Shown piece by piece: positions 8,195 to 16,469 of a stretch of 64,000 nt of DNA. The notes beneath the pieces were generated by a model. The model saw only the letters and a program-made list of their open reading frames with translations. It was not told the DNA's origin and searched no databases. The stretch is taken from positions 1-64,000 of the forward strand of contig CAWGBF010000013.1 in assembly GCA_963820775.1 (NCBI GenBank). Direction: 5' to 3'. Origin of the DNA: Roseiarcus sp963820775 (GTDB lineage: Bacteria; Pseudomonadota; Alphaproteobacteria; Rhizobiales; Beijerinckiaceae). The number at the start of each line of letters is the position of its first letter. Within the stretch, counting starts at the first letter, position 1. Made by a program: the position numbers and the translations under genes.

Positions 8195-9385
8195 CTATAG
8201 CAGCTCAACTAAGCTCACTATTTCGGATCCGTATTTTTTGAGAAAATCCAAAACCCCCGAAAAAAGCTGACCCGGGTCGCCCGCAACAGTCATATGGTAA
8301 TAAACGCCTGAGTTATAGACCGTAGGCCAGTTCTTAGCGATCCAGGGATCCTTGCCACTCCTATTGAACGTTCCATCCACGGGAGGACCGTCGAGTACCG
8401 CGCCTAACGCGCCGGTAAACGCTGTTCCGTGACTGGTATTTCCGAAGACAAATCCCAGCGCGTAATTGTCGCCGTACCAAAAGCTTTCGTCGTGTAGGGA
8501 TCCATAAAATGACCACGTTCCGTCAGAACCCGCAACTACTGACGCACCGTTGCAATCTATCTCTCCACACGAGAAGGGTGCGATTTGCCAGGCTCGGCTC
8601 GAAGGTAGAATGTCCGTGGGCGCAAACGCCACAAGCCGATAACCTTGAGCGACCTCCTTTTTCTGGAGCTCCCCAAAATTGGCCCAAGGCAGCGGCGCCG
8701 AAATAAACTCACCTGAGTTCCCCAGATGCGCCACTCCAGCATACTTCACCTCGCTCCCGGTAGAGCACGTGCTCATATAGCCGATACCGTATCCTTTACG
8801 CGCGATGTCGGTCGCCCATTGTACGAATGTCCTAACATCCGTCGCGGGTTGGATGAGTTGATCGGAAGACGGCTGCACAAGGCCTCCAAACATTGACGGC
8901 TGCACGACGCCCCCATACATCACCTCGCCGTTCACAACGCACGTGGTCAACGACGCCAATCGGAGGCCGCCCGTGAGATGTCCAGCGGCCCAGTTTGAGA
9001 AGGACGTCCAATCACACGCATCGATGTAGTACTGAGCCCCTACACCCTTGTGCATAACCCCGGCGTACAAAATACTATCGCCATGATTGCACATGCTGAA
9101 AGAAGATAATCGTAACCCTTTGTCGAACAATCCTTGATTCCACTGCTTGAAAGCGCTTCCACTAGTAGCACCTTGAATTAATTGTTCTCCGGAGCCCGGA
9201 TGAGCGACAGCTGAGTAAACAACGGTGCCTCCCACACTCTCAAGGTCAAGATCCGTTACAAAAAAGCCCTGGTTGAAGCTCTTCTGCTGCCAATCTCTGA
9301 ATGACGCCGCGTCTGAAGCGCTAAAATAACCTTCGGCGCCGGCTCCGGGCTTCCACAATCCTGCGTATGACATAGTCATTGTCAA
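8195..9385 (-). CDS. Tandem-repeat domain protein (BTRD1-like repeats) with C-terminal beta domain
   Basis: A 396-residue protein with no obvious signal peptide. Residues 5 to about 260 consist of five repeats of 45-55 residues, each opening with a YAG(V/L)-like strand (SYAGLWKPG, YSAVAHPG, YAGVMHKG, YGGVVQPS, YAGVAHLG) and holding a conserved W plus GhxL/hxS segment. This resembles Pfam bacterial tandem repeat domain 1; I recognise the pattern but cannot search it. The C-terminal 130 residues look like a secreted-type beta domain rich in Gly, Trp and Tyr. It lies downstream of the LuxR-type gene on the same strand. Base composition is lower in GC than its neighbours, suggesting transfer. Confidence 0.7.
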   Translation of the reverse strand: MTMTMSYAGLWKPGAGAEGYFSASDAASFRDWQQKSFNQGFFVTDLDLESVGGTVVYSAVAHPGSGEQLIQGATSGSAFKQWNQGLFDKGLRLSSFSMCNHGDSILYAGVMHKGVGAQYYIDACDWTSFSNWAAGHLTGGLRLASLTTCVVNGEVMYGGVVQPSMFGGLVQPSSDQLIQPATDVRTFVQWATDIARKGYGIGYMSTCSTGSEVKYAGVAHLGNSGEFISAPLPWANFGELQKKEVAQGYRLVAFAPTDILPSSRAWQIAPFSCGEIDCNGASVVAGSDGTWSFYGSLHDESFWYGDNYALGFVFGNTSHGTAFTGALGAVLDGPPVDGTFNRSGKDPWIAKNWPTVYNSGVYYHMTVAGDPGQLFSGVLDFLKKYGSEIVSLVELL

Positions 9386-9513
9386 ATTCCTTCTTAAATC
9401 CAGCTAGAATATCTCGCTGGAGAAATTGTTCTAAAGGCTCGGGGGGGACCCTCGCCTCATCAGTTTTGATGAGCACGCGAGATTTTCTCGAAATCTCAAA
9501 TGACGACGACGCG

Positions 9514-10722
9514 CTAAATCGAGCCCGTTAGCGGTGTCGCCGAAATCGCCGTGAGAAGGGCGACGATATCGACCTGGCGGTTGCAGCCTGTCTTTTCCAA
9601 TACGCCGCGTACGTGCGTTCGTATCGTGTTGGCGGACGTCCCCCCATCCGCGGCGATATCGTCCACGCTTTTGCCTGCGGCCAGGCCGCGGGCGACGCGC
9701 GCCTCGGCCGGTGTCAGGTCGAAAAGGGATTGCACCAGTTCGACCGGCGGCGCTTGAGGCAACGCGACGGGGGTCAACACCAGCACGGCCGCGCAGCGCA
9801 CGAAGATGTCACGCGCCGACAGCCGAATGGGAACGACATGCGCGACCATCATCACATCCGCGCGCATGTCTCGGACGGGAAAAGAGCGCACGCTCGAGCC
9901 GCCCGTCAAGCCGATGGTCGCTATGGCGTCCCGTAGCAGTTGGTCGGCTGTCCTGTCGCTTAGCGATATGCTGTCGTGCGCCCGCAAATGAACATATCCC
10001 GTCATAGCTTCGATCAAATGGTTGGCGGCGAGGACCTTGCCCTGCTCGTTAAGAACCAGCGCCGGGAGACCGAGAGCGGCGAGAGTTTCGCTGGCGACGC
10101 GCGCCCGTTCAAGCTGCAAGCGCGCGGAAAGGAATGCGCTGCGGGCGAGATGGGGCCGCAGTTCGTCAAGTTGTTGCACGACAGCGCGTTCCACAGGTCC
10201 GCGGACGATCGGTCGCGTAAAGACGAAAGTCACCCTCTCGCCCGTTGGTAGCGGAATTGCTGACGCCGCGACCGATCCGACACCGAGCCGGGGACGGTAC
10301 AAGTCGCGAAAGATCGGCTCTCGATCCAATTCATCAGGAGTGAGCAGGTCGAGCTCGCTCAAAAATCCCGCGTGGCGCGCAGCGAATAATCGAGCAACAA
10401 CCTGTCCGCGGAAAAGCCATCCTTCTTTCACAAATATTGCAGTGCCATCGTAGGCAAATCTTGAAGCCGTCCACGAGATCAGCTCCTCGTTAGTTATAAT
10501 GAACGAGGCTCCCGCGTCCGACATCCGTCCAATCTCGCCGAGGACTTTGGGCCAAAGCTCAGGGACGAACGAACATTCGTATATTCGGTCGACAATCTCA
10601 GGGTTCACGAAATTCTTTCGTCGGAGGCTGCCCAGTGAGTAATTCGAATCCAACATATCCGCTGGCGCCGTGACCGCCAATTGGCTGATCTCCCGATTGC
10701 GTCGGCGCTCCGGCGAGTCCAT
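9514..10722 (-). CDS. LuxR-type helix-turn-helix transcriptional regulator
   Basis: A 402-residue regulator. The last 65 residues form a LuxR/GerE HTH (LTPAEARVARGLAAGKSVDDIA... TIRTHVRGVLEKTGC). The N-terminal part is not an AHL-binding domain; the middle (about 210-330) looks like a PAS-type sensor (LPALVLNEQGKVLAANHLIEAMTG). Such proteins are common solitary regulators in rhizobia-like bacteria. It is divergent from the GFA-family gene at 10760, and the repeat-domain gene is downstream, so either could be a target. The ligand is unknown. Confidence 0.88.
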   Translation of the reverse strand: MDSPERRRNREISQLAVTAPADMLDSNYSLGSLRRKNFVNPEIVDRIYECSFVPELWPKVLGEIGRMSDAGASFIITNEELISWTASRFAYDGTAIFVKEGWLFRGQVVARLFAARHAGFLSELDLLTPDELDREPIFRDLYRPRLGVGSVAASAIPLPTGERVTFVFTRPIVRGPVERAVVQQLDELRPHLARSAFLSARLQLERARVASETLAALGLPALVLNEQGKVLAANHLIEAMTGYVHLRAHDSISLSDRTADQLLRDAIATIGLTGGSSVRSFPVRDMRADVMMVAHVVPIRLSARDIFVRCAAVLVLTPVALPQAPPVELVQSLFDLTPAEARVARGLAAGKSVDDIAADGGTSANTIRTHVRGVLEKTGCNRQVDIVALLTAISATPLTGSI

Positions 10723-10759
10723 CTGTGCCGCATGAGGCTCTCATGTGGCGAGCGACCGG

Positions 10760-11179
10760 ATGAACACTGAACCCAAGCGTACTACCGGCGGCTGCCTGTG
10801 CGGCGCGCTGCGCTATGAGGCGATCGGCGAGCCGATCGGCTCCGGCCATTGCTATTGCGGCGATTGCCGCAGGGCTTCGGGTTCGGGCTTCATTCCGTTC
10901 ATGAGCTTCAAGGCGGATGCGGTCCGCTTCACCGGCGAAGCCCTTGAGTTCCGGTCGAAGGCGGCCAACGGGGGCGATGCGGTGCGCAATCGCTGCGCCA
11001 TTTGCATGAGCCTGGTGTTCGGCGGCGAGATCGGCAAGACCGACTCGTACACGATCTACGCCGGCTCGCTCGATGATCCGTCGGCCTTCCACCCGACGAT
11101 CGCCATCTTCGCAGCGGGCCGTCCGCCTTGGGCGCTGATCCCGCCCGGCTTCAAGGTGTTCGACCGAATGCCGGGGTAA
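10760..11179 (+). CDS. GFA-family zinc protein
   Basis: A 139-residue member of the GFA (glutathione-dependent formaldehyde-activating enzyme/CENP-V) fold. Zinc ligands appear in GGCLCGALRY, HCYCGDCRRASGS and NRCAICMS. The family name is historical and most members have no proven activity, so formaldehyde handling is not implied. I took the ATG at 10760; an in-frame GTG at 10745 would add five residues. It is transcribed divergently from the LuxR-type regulator. Confidence 0.9.
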   Translation: MNTEPKRTTGGCLCGALRYEAIGEPIGSGHCYCGDCRRASGSGFIPFMSFKADAVRFTGEALEFRSKAANGGDAVRNRCAICMSLVFGGEIGKTDSYTIYAGSLDDPSAFHPTIAIFAAGRPPWALIPPGFKVFDRMPG

Positions 11180-11559
11180 CGGCGTAGAATGCATTGGGCG
11201 AGGAAAGCGGTCGTCGTACAAACACGCTCAAATGGCAAGGATGCGCAAACACCGGCCATTCGGCGACGGCTGGGCGAACGGGTCAAATCGACCCTTTGCT
11301 GCCCTAGAACGGGCGGTAAGCGCGAGAAAGCGGCCCGAGGCGCTACGGGCGAAATGCGCAATTCCTTACCGATCATTCGTCGACGGCAGAGCGAACGCTG
11401 TCGTATCAGGGCAAAGCGGGCGACAGCGCAACAAATAGACGCCCCCGGTCCGCTTAACATGCGGATCGGTCAACGCGAGAACCGCTGGACATTGATGCAG
11501 CGGGCAAGGCGACTCATGCGACGAAGAGCAGCGTCGGAAGGGAGGAGAGTTTCGCGAAA
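11180..11559. other. Intergenic, no gene seen
   Basis: This 380-base gap separates convergent genes (GFA protein and AHL synthase). Short ORFs cross it on both strands, but none has a recognisable sequence or ribosome site. No convincing terminator hairpin with a T-run was found. Confidence 0.5.
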
Positions 11560-12201
11560 CTATGCGGCTATCAGTTCCGCGGAGTCCGTCGCGAGTACCG
11601 ATCCTTCGATACCTAGCGCGCCGCGCACGGCTTGTTGGAACGCTTCGTCCATATTGAAGACTCCAGCGTAGCTCATCGTCCCATCTATTCGGCGAGGGGC
11701 GCCGAGGATTTGTGGTTTGCACCCTGCAGATGCGAGGATCCGGAAAACTCTCGCGTCAAAAACAGAGACGATCTGCGTTAAACCCGCTAGCCTTGCTACG
11801 TCGCCGATCCCCACAAGGAGTTCGGCGAGAACATGACTGACGCCGCCCCCAGCACGCCCCAAGTTGTGATTGTTGGCAACCGCACAAATGCGAGAGCTCT
11901 CCCATATCGTGGCGCTTTCTATGACTTCATCGTCGTTCAGCAAGGACGGGAAAACATCCCGCAACATGTTTGGGCCAGTTGTTGGCAAAAGCCGCAGCGA
12001 ACCCCGATACTCCCCTGAGCAAGGGTCGACAGAAACCAGATAGAGGGGGTTTTCGTCGTCGAATCTATCCCGTTCGTATCCATCTTTGACGACCACCCGC
12101 CAGCCCAAGCGTTCAGAAAACGTCTGAGCTCGACAACGAAACATCGCGTCGATGACCTCAGGAAATAAATGTGTTTGCGCCGCCGGAATAAGACGAATCA
12201 T
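11560..12201 (-). CDS. Acyl-homoserine-lactone synthase (LuxI family), copy 1
   Basis: Makes an AHL signal from S-adenosylmethionine and an acyl-ACP or acyl-CoA. The 213-residue product keeps all canonical LuxI positions at their classical numbers: R24, F28, W34, D45, D48, R70, F84, E101 and R104, so it should be active. A TAGGAGAG ribosome site precedes the ATG. It is closely related to the synthase at 44826-45464. No AHL-receptor gene adjoins it; the nearest complete one is at 46707. Sequence alone does not show the acyl chain made. Confidence 0.95.
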   Translation of the reverse strand: MIRLIPAAQTHLFPEVIDAMFRCRAQTFSERLGWRVVVKDGYERDRFDDENPLYLVSVDPCSGEYRGSLRLLPTTGPNMLRDVFPSLLNDDEVIESATIWESSRICAVANNHNLGRAGGGVSHVLAELLVGIGDVARLAGLTQIVSVFDARVFRILASAGCKPQILGAPRRIDGTMSYAGVFNMDEAFQQAVRGALGIEGSVLATDSAELIAA

Positions 12202-12346
12202 GACGCTCTCCTACGAATCGCGGGTAGAGCGAATGGTTAATTAGATTGCGTAGGTAATCAATATAATGACGTTACAGCATGCCTATTTTGAGACAATAAG
12301 TAACAGTCTGCTACAAATGGTCCGTTGCTCTGAGGCGGGCCTATGG

Positions 12347-12553
12347 CTAGTCTGTTGAAGCGTCAGGCCCAAAGCGCGCGCTTTCGCCGGGCGCCCGCTT
12401 TTGAAGTTGGTTGCGCTGCTCCCTAGCCAGACGCACCAGCCAACTCCATCGGGCGGCAAGCTTCGCCGCTTCGGCAAGATCGACCTGCGGCTCCCAATCG
12501 CTGGGCGCGGAGAGCTGAAGGAGAGTTTTGAGCCGTTCGAATTCTTTCGACAT
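12347..12553 (-). CDS. Small hypothetical protein
   Basis: A 68-residue, charged, probably helical protein (MSKEFERLKTLLQLSAPSDW...) not recognised. It lies 145 bases upstream of the AHL synthase on the same strand and could share its transcript. Small ORFs near luxI genes are sometimes modulators of the circuit, but nothing in this sequence proves that. GCGAGAGC before the ATG is a weak ribosome site. Confidence 0.45.
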   Translation of the reverse strand: MSKEFERLKTLLQLSAPSDWEPQVDLAEAAKLAARWSWLVRLAREQRNQLQKRAPGESARFGPDASTD

Positions 12554-13164
12554 GAACGAGCTCTCGCTTAATTGTTGGTCCGCGGAGATCTGCTCATACG
12601 CAAGCGCTGATTGTTATAGTTGACAAACAAAGCTGCGCTCAGCGCCGGACTGATTGGTTTTTCAGTCCTACCAAACTCCATAAAACATGAAAGCTAATAA
12701 TATTATTTTTGCGACATGCTAATCTGTATACCCAATCTCGCGGCTGCAAGCAGGTAGGCCGCTAGTCCATAGTGATCCAACCTCTAGCGTTGGGTGTCTC
12801 GCATCAGGCGCAAAGCCGCCCAGCGAGGTCAGCCAAAGAGACCAAACGCGGCCAGTATATCCTTTGTAGGCGCTGAGCCGTCAAGAGTAAGGAGCCTTGC
12901 CATTGCAAGAAACCGACGTCGGGCAACTCCTATGCGGCCTCGTCGATATGGATCGAAGTCCGGCGTCGGTGGCCTCAATTTCTCCGCCGCGCTTAACGTG
13001 AGTATACTCGGCGATGTCTGCTAGACGTCGCAATCGGCCGGAACGCGCCGGGAGCGCGCATTCCCCCAGACTCGGGATCGCCACCAGGAGCCGTCTTTCG
13101 TACTCCCAGGAGCAACTAACGGCGGCGGGCGCACGCGACGTTTTCCGCACCGCGTTTTCCGAAG
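12554..13164. other. Intergenic, low-GC start, no gene seen
   Basis: The first 200 bases are AT-rich and could hold a promoter for the small gene at 12347-12553. The rest has GC-rich short ORFs without recognisable product. The far end runs into the hydrolase remnant. Confidence 0.4.
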
Positions 13165-13305
13165 TCCAAGCTCCACGCCGTGCTTCCGGAGCCCGCCAAT
13201 CGCCTCGGACCATGAGGCCTCTGCGTCGGGGCGGTTATATTCCGCTCGATAATCGGCGAAGAATCCGTGTCCCGCGTCGAAATAGATGACCACGCGAATG
13301 AGCGC
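13165..13305 (-). pseudogene. Dienelactone-hydrolase-family C-terminal remnant
   Basis: The minus-strand frame reads RVVIYFDAGHGFFADYRAEY followed by a helix ending in GLRKHGVELG. This matches the C-terminal block of dienelactone hydrolases around the catalytic His (AGHGF). No upstream part with the nucleophile Cys/Ser is present in this frame or nearby, and the tail runs into unrelated sequence. I treat it as a relic of a deleted gene. Confidence 0.6.
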
Positions 13306-13380
13306 CCGCGCGCCGGCAGCACTTGTGGGGCTGCTTGAGGTCGTCGGAGCGGCGTAGAGCTATCGTCCCGGCAAGCAAGA

Positions 13381-13402
13381 GGGCGGCTTCGGCCGCCCTT
13401 TC
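13381..13402. terminator. GC-rich hairpin, possible bidirectional terminator
   Basis: Perfect 7-bp stem GGGCGGC/GCCGCCC (13381-13387, 13392-13398) with a TTCG loop. It is followed by TTTCC on the plus strand and by TCTT on the minus strand. It lies just past the stop of the minus-strand gene at 13424. Confidence 0.55.
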
Positions 13403-13423
13403 CAGGATCGCACGGCGATCCGT

Positions 13424-13903
13424 TTACGAGGCTGCTTGAGCCGCGTGCTTGTTGATGTCGGTATCGATAGATGAGACAGTCAAGTTCGCCGCCGCATCTG
13501 ATTTCAAGTCGCGATCCGCTAGGATAAAAATGGTGATACGAAGCTCAGATGCCGTGCCGACCGTGTAATTAAGTTGTCTTAGGAAACTGTCGTTTGAATT
13601 TTCTGGAAAGTCAACAAGCAACGTTTGTTCGTTGACACTAAATAGCAAATGTCCATTGGCTCCGGCCTCGGTAAAGGCAAAGCCTCCAACGAAGAACGGG
13701 ATCACGTCGCCTGACTCTGCGCCCGAAAGCGGGAGGGAAAACGAAAAAGAACGTGTAGCGATTGGCGCGGCCACTTTGACGTTGATGATGGCGACGAGAC
13801 CGCTGAACGAGACCGTGAATGCCTGTTTATCGTCACTAAAGTCGATAGCGAAACCCACATCGCTATTGAAGGTAGGCCCCCCGAACGTTGCGCCGTTTGC
13901 CAT
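13424..13903 (-). CDS. Hypothetical beta-rich protein
   Basis: A 159-residue product I do not recognise. It is dominated by alternating hydrophobic/polar strands (FTVSFSGLVAIINVKVAAP, RSFSFSLPLSG), suggesting a single beta-sandwich domain, and has no Cys or signal peptide. GGAGG is well placed before the ATG, so it is probably expressed. GC is lower than in flanking core genes. A hairpin follows its stop codon. Confidence 0.65.
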   Translation of the reverse strand: MANGATFGGPTFNSDVGFAIDFSDDKQAFTVSFSGLVAIINVKVAAPIATRSFSFSLPLSGAESGDVIPFFVGGFAFTEAGANGHLLFSVNEQTLLVDFPENSNDSFLRQLNYTVGTASELRITIFILADRDLKSDAAANLTVSSIDTDINKHAAQAAS

Positions 13904-14190
13904 TTTTTTCCTCCAAAAATTGTTGTGTATTAAAAGTCAATTGCACTTTACGGGCCTAGCTTTGGCTATCAGCCACATTGTCAGCAATAGGTAGTTTTAC
14001 CCAGTGGGACGTGTCCGCGCGCCGGCGATCCGTTGGTCCCCGTTCAAGTGATGCTCCGAGCAGGACGCCCGTAAGAATGAGAGGCTAAGTCCGCCCTATC
14101 CTGAAACGGCCAATCACCGCATCGCGTGCCTTGGCGCGAGCCATGCGCAACAGCTCACACGCCGCGGCGGCCCTCCTGGCCCCGGTCGAG

Positions 14191-14215
14191 AGGGCGGCTT
14201 CGGCCGCCCTCTTTG
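14191..14215 (+). terminator. Rho-independent terminator-like hairpin
   Basis: AGGGCGGC/GCCGCCCT perfect 8-bp stem with TTCG loop followed by CTTTGTTT. No plus-strand gene ends just upstream. Confidence 0.65.
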
Positions 14216-14408
14216 TTTGCCTCTTTCGAGTACGGCCCCGGAGTTGACATTGTTAATGCAGGAAGCCATCGTAGATACTACCGGCGCAAGTGTATAGCGC
14301 CGGACTACGGAACCTAAACCTTCGGCTCGGCGTCGACGGGCGTATTGGCAGCTACGAAAGCACGCCCAAATCTTCCGCGGCGTGCGTCCCGTCCTGGTTG
14401 GGCGGCAC

Positions 14409-14433
14409 GGCGGCTTTCGGGCCGCCCTTTTTG
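14409..14433 (+). terminator. Rho-independent terminator-like hairpin
   Basis: GGCGGC (14409-14414) pairs with GCCGCC (14421-14426), followed by C and TTTTTG. An outer GGGCGGC copy at 14400-14406 could compete for the same arm. Confidence 0.6.
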
Positions 14434-14591
14434 TTGCGCGAGCTGTGATAGCGGTCACGGCGTATTGGATGCGGCTCCAATATGTACGCGATTTAACGTT
14501 CTGGAAAGTTGAAGATCGCGCTCGGACGACGGGGCTCACCGAGCTTTACGGGGCTGATGCACCGATGGTTCTGCCCCTGGAGGCGTCCACA

Positions 14592-14828
14592 ATGTTGGGA
14601 CAGGACTCGGAAAACGACGAGAAGAACAAGGCCCGCGCGAGCTGGCGCGATCACCAGCGCATGCTTTGCGGCATTCACCACACTCCGCAGGCCAAACCTA
14701 AGCCGGTCAAACGAGGGCCAAAGATCGCCCCACACGACGTCGTCACGGCAGCTGCGCAAGCGTTCGCGCGCAATGAGATCGACCGCGCCGAGCTCATGCG
14801 CCGAATAACGCCAAGCCTAAATCGATGA
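14592..14828 (+). CDS. Small hypothetical protein
   Basis: A 78-residue basic protein beginning MLGQDSENDEKNKARASW, not recognised. The start at 14592 is chosen because TGGAGG lies eight bases upstream; the frame is open further 5' but without a ribosome site. The tail (NEIDRAELMRRITPSLNR) is probably helical. A strong terminator follows at 14939. Confidence 0.55.
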   Translation: MLGQDSENDEKNKARASWRDHQRMLCGIHHTPQAKPKPVKRGPKIAPHDVVTAAAQAFARNEIDRAELMRRITPSLNR

Positions 14829-14938
14829 AGAGCCAGGCACCCTTTCGGTTTGTGATGTGACTGCCGTCACTGCGTTTCCTAGGGCGCACCTGTAAAAACG
14901 CCGTACGTCCGTCTCTCCCTCCCACGGGCGCTAACTCG

Positions 14939-14970
14939 CCCCGCGCCCCACAAAAGCGCGGGGCTTTTTG
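14939..14970 (+). terminator. Strong rho-independent terminator
   Basis: CCCCGCGC (14939-14946) pairs perfectly with GCGCGGGG (14956-14963), followed by CTTTTTG. It probably ends the transcript of the small gene at 14592-14828. Confidence 0.8.
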
Positions 14971-15008
14971 TTCTTGCTACGTTCTCACGTCTCGGCTATC
15001 GTCCGGCC

Positions 15009-15266
15009 ATGCCCGACGACCAAAAGCTCACTCCCGCCACTCGCCGCGACGTCGAAATCTGCCTATCTTTGGGCTTAACAAGCGGCAGAGCATTCGAGAG
15101 GTCACAAGCCGCCGAGACGACGGCGAAGATCGTTGCAGAGCGCCTGGTCGCCGAACTTGAGGCGTCCGGCTTCGTCATCATGCGCAAGCCGATTCCGGTC
15201 GGCGGATCAGCGCCACGAAATCCACCCGCGAACTACCCGCAAACGAGGCGTAATGAGTTAAAATGA
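15009..15266 (+). CDS. Small hypothetical protein
   Basis: An 85-residue helical protein (MPDDQKLTPATRRDVEICLSLGL...) of unknown function. It starts 40 bases after a terminator and no clear ribosome site is seen, so it may have a very short leader. Its stop overlaps the ATG at 15263 by four bases, suggesting a two-gene unit in which the second gene is damaged. Confidence 0.5.
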   Translation: MPDDQKLTPATRRDVEICLSLGLTSGRAFERSQAAETTAKIVAERLVAELEASGFVIMRKPIPVGGSAPRNPPANYPQTRRNELK

Positions 15267-15487
15267 CCGACCGCACCACCGAACTCGAAGCCGCAGGGCA
15301 ACATCGCCTAGGACCGTTGGCGACCAGGAATCAAAGGGGCGCATCGGCAAGGTCGAAGGAAGGTGTCGCCGGCCCACAGGGGGTTATGAGCCGGCGACGA
15401 GGCCCTTCAGCGGTCGGCTGGCGGCAGGGGAAGCCGCTCGGCCTTTCGCCGTTGCGGGCGCCGCTGAGGGCCGGCGCGCGCGCTTGA
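15263..15487 (+). CDS. Short doubtful ORF
   Basis: A 74-residue frame opening through an ATGA overlap with the previous gene. Only the first dozen residues (MTDRTTELEAAG) look protein-like. The rest is Arg/Gly/Pro-rich, as expected for non-coding GC-rich DNA. It may be the 5' stub of a truncated gene. Confidence 0.25.
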   Translation: MTDRTTELEAAGQHRLGPLATRNQRGASARSKEGVAGPQGVMSRRRGPSAVGWRQGKPLGLSPLRAPLRAGARA

Positions 15488-15614
15488 ATTACCCATTTAA
15501 GTAGTGAGCGCGGTAATTTCCAGCCATCAACGTCGGGCCGCAGGCCCCCGGCCCCAACATCCATTTAGATTTACGATAAAATGTCGCTTTCTACCCAAAC
15601 AATGGAGGGAACAG

Positions 15615-15890
15615 ATGGCTCGCATTCTCACGGTGTCGTTCGCCTTCCTCATTCTGGTTTGCCCAGCCCTTGGCGCAGGCATGGCCGATACGGCCATGGC
15701 GACATGCAAAGACTATGAAACGGGCAGCCATCAGGACATGCTGGATATCAAGGCGGCGGTTCTTCGGGCCCTGAAGGGCGACCCCAATTTTGGCTCGCTT
15801 AGCGAAACCGGGTTGGATGTCGCCATAGACAAGTTCTGCATCGCTCAACCAGACGCCAAGGTGATCGACGCGCTGCGTTTGAAGAAATAG
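15615..15890 (+). CDS. Exported HdeA-like small protein
   Basis: A 91-residue protein with a signal peptide (MARILTVSFAFLILVCPALG) and a mature helical domain containing two Cys (ATCKDY and DKFCIAQPD) spaced as in HdeA-type periplasmic acid-stress chaperones. The ATG at 15615 has GGAGGGA upstream. HdeA-like function is a fold-level inference; acid protection is not demonstrated. It stands alone between short intergenic stretches. Confidence 0.65.
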   Translation: MARILTVSFAFLILVCPALGAGMADTAMATCKDYETGSHQDMLDIKAAVLRALKGDPNFGSLSETGLDVAIDKFCIAQPDAKVIDALRLKK

Positions 15891-16217
15891 CGGCGGCCAA
15901 GGGGCACGGCCTAGCTGCCGGGTCCTCGCGGGCGAGATCAGCGCCCACGCTGGAATGATCGAGGCCGGTTCAGGAAGCAATGTGCGCAAGGGCTGAACCC
16001 GGCGCGCAGTTCATGTCAGGAAGCGGGCAGGGCGGAGCTGCGCCGGGTTCGGTCGCGGATCAGGCCACATCCTCCGGCGAGAGCTACAGCGACGTGATCA
16101 TCCGCGTTGCGAGGGGGTGACGGCGGGTGCGCGCGAGTTCGTCTCGGTTTGCGCCTGTTTATTGGCCAGATTTTGGACAAAGCCTGAAGCAAGTCGCTAC
16201 TGCCGCTTTGATCTAAT
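15891..16217. other. Intergenic, no gene supported
   Basis: A short plus-strand frame from about 15979 reads through to a stop at 16120 and ends SYSDVIIRVARG, but it has no start context and is not recognised. Otherwise nothing is seen before tRNA-Glu. Confidence 0.4.
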
Positions 16218-16293
16218 TGGCGCTCCCAAGGGGACTCGAACCCCTGTTTTCGCCGTGAGAGGGCGACGTCCTGGACCGCTAGACGATGGGAGC
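16218..16293 (-). tRNA. tRNA-Glu (CTC anticodon)
   Basis: Minus-strand cloverleaf with acceptor arm GCTCCCA pairing with TGGGAGC and the TTCGAGTCC T-loop. The anticodon stem-loop CGCCCTCTCACGGCG carries anticodon CTC. The discriminator is G and a 3' CCA is encoded at 16220-16218. Confidence 0.95.
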
Positions 16294-16469
16294 GTCGCGG
16301 CCGCGACGCGGGAACGACCTATATATTGTGAGGGGCAGGTGAAGCAAGCGCGTATCGGACAATGGATAGGCGCCGCCACGGACGGTTCACGGCTTATTAA
16401 GCTTGTGGCGCGGAATTTGCTCCCGTAGATTCGAGTGGAGCGGCGTCCGTCGCGATGGAGTTTGAGATT

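Larger units (their letters stand above)
13904..14591. other. Intergenic stretch with two terminator-like hairpins and no matching gene
   Basis: No convincing coding region over about 690 bases, yet two plus-strand terminator-like hairpins occur (14191-14215 and 14409-14433). Unannotated small RNAs ending at these hairpins are possible. Nothing else was recognised. Confidence 0.45.

Noticed and set aside
16117..16428. 103-residue plus-strand ORF with GAPKGTRTPVF
   Set aside because: This string is the usual false translation across a tRNA-Glu gene on the opposite strand.
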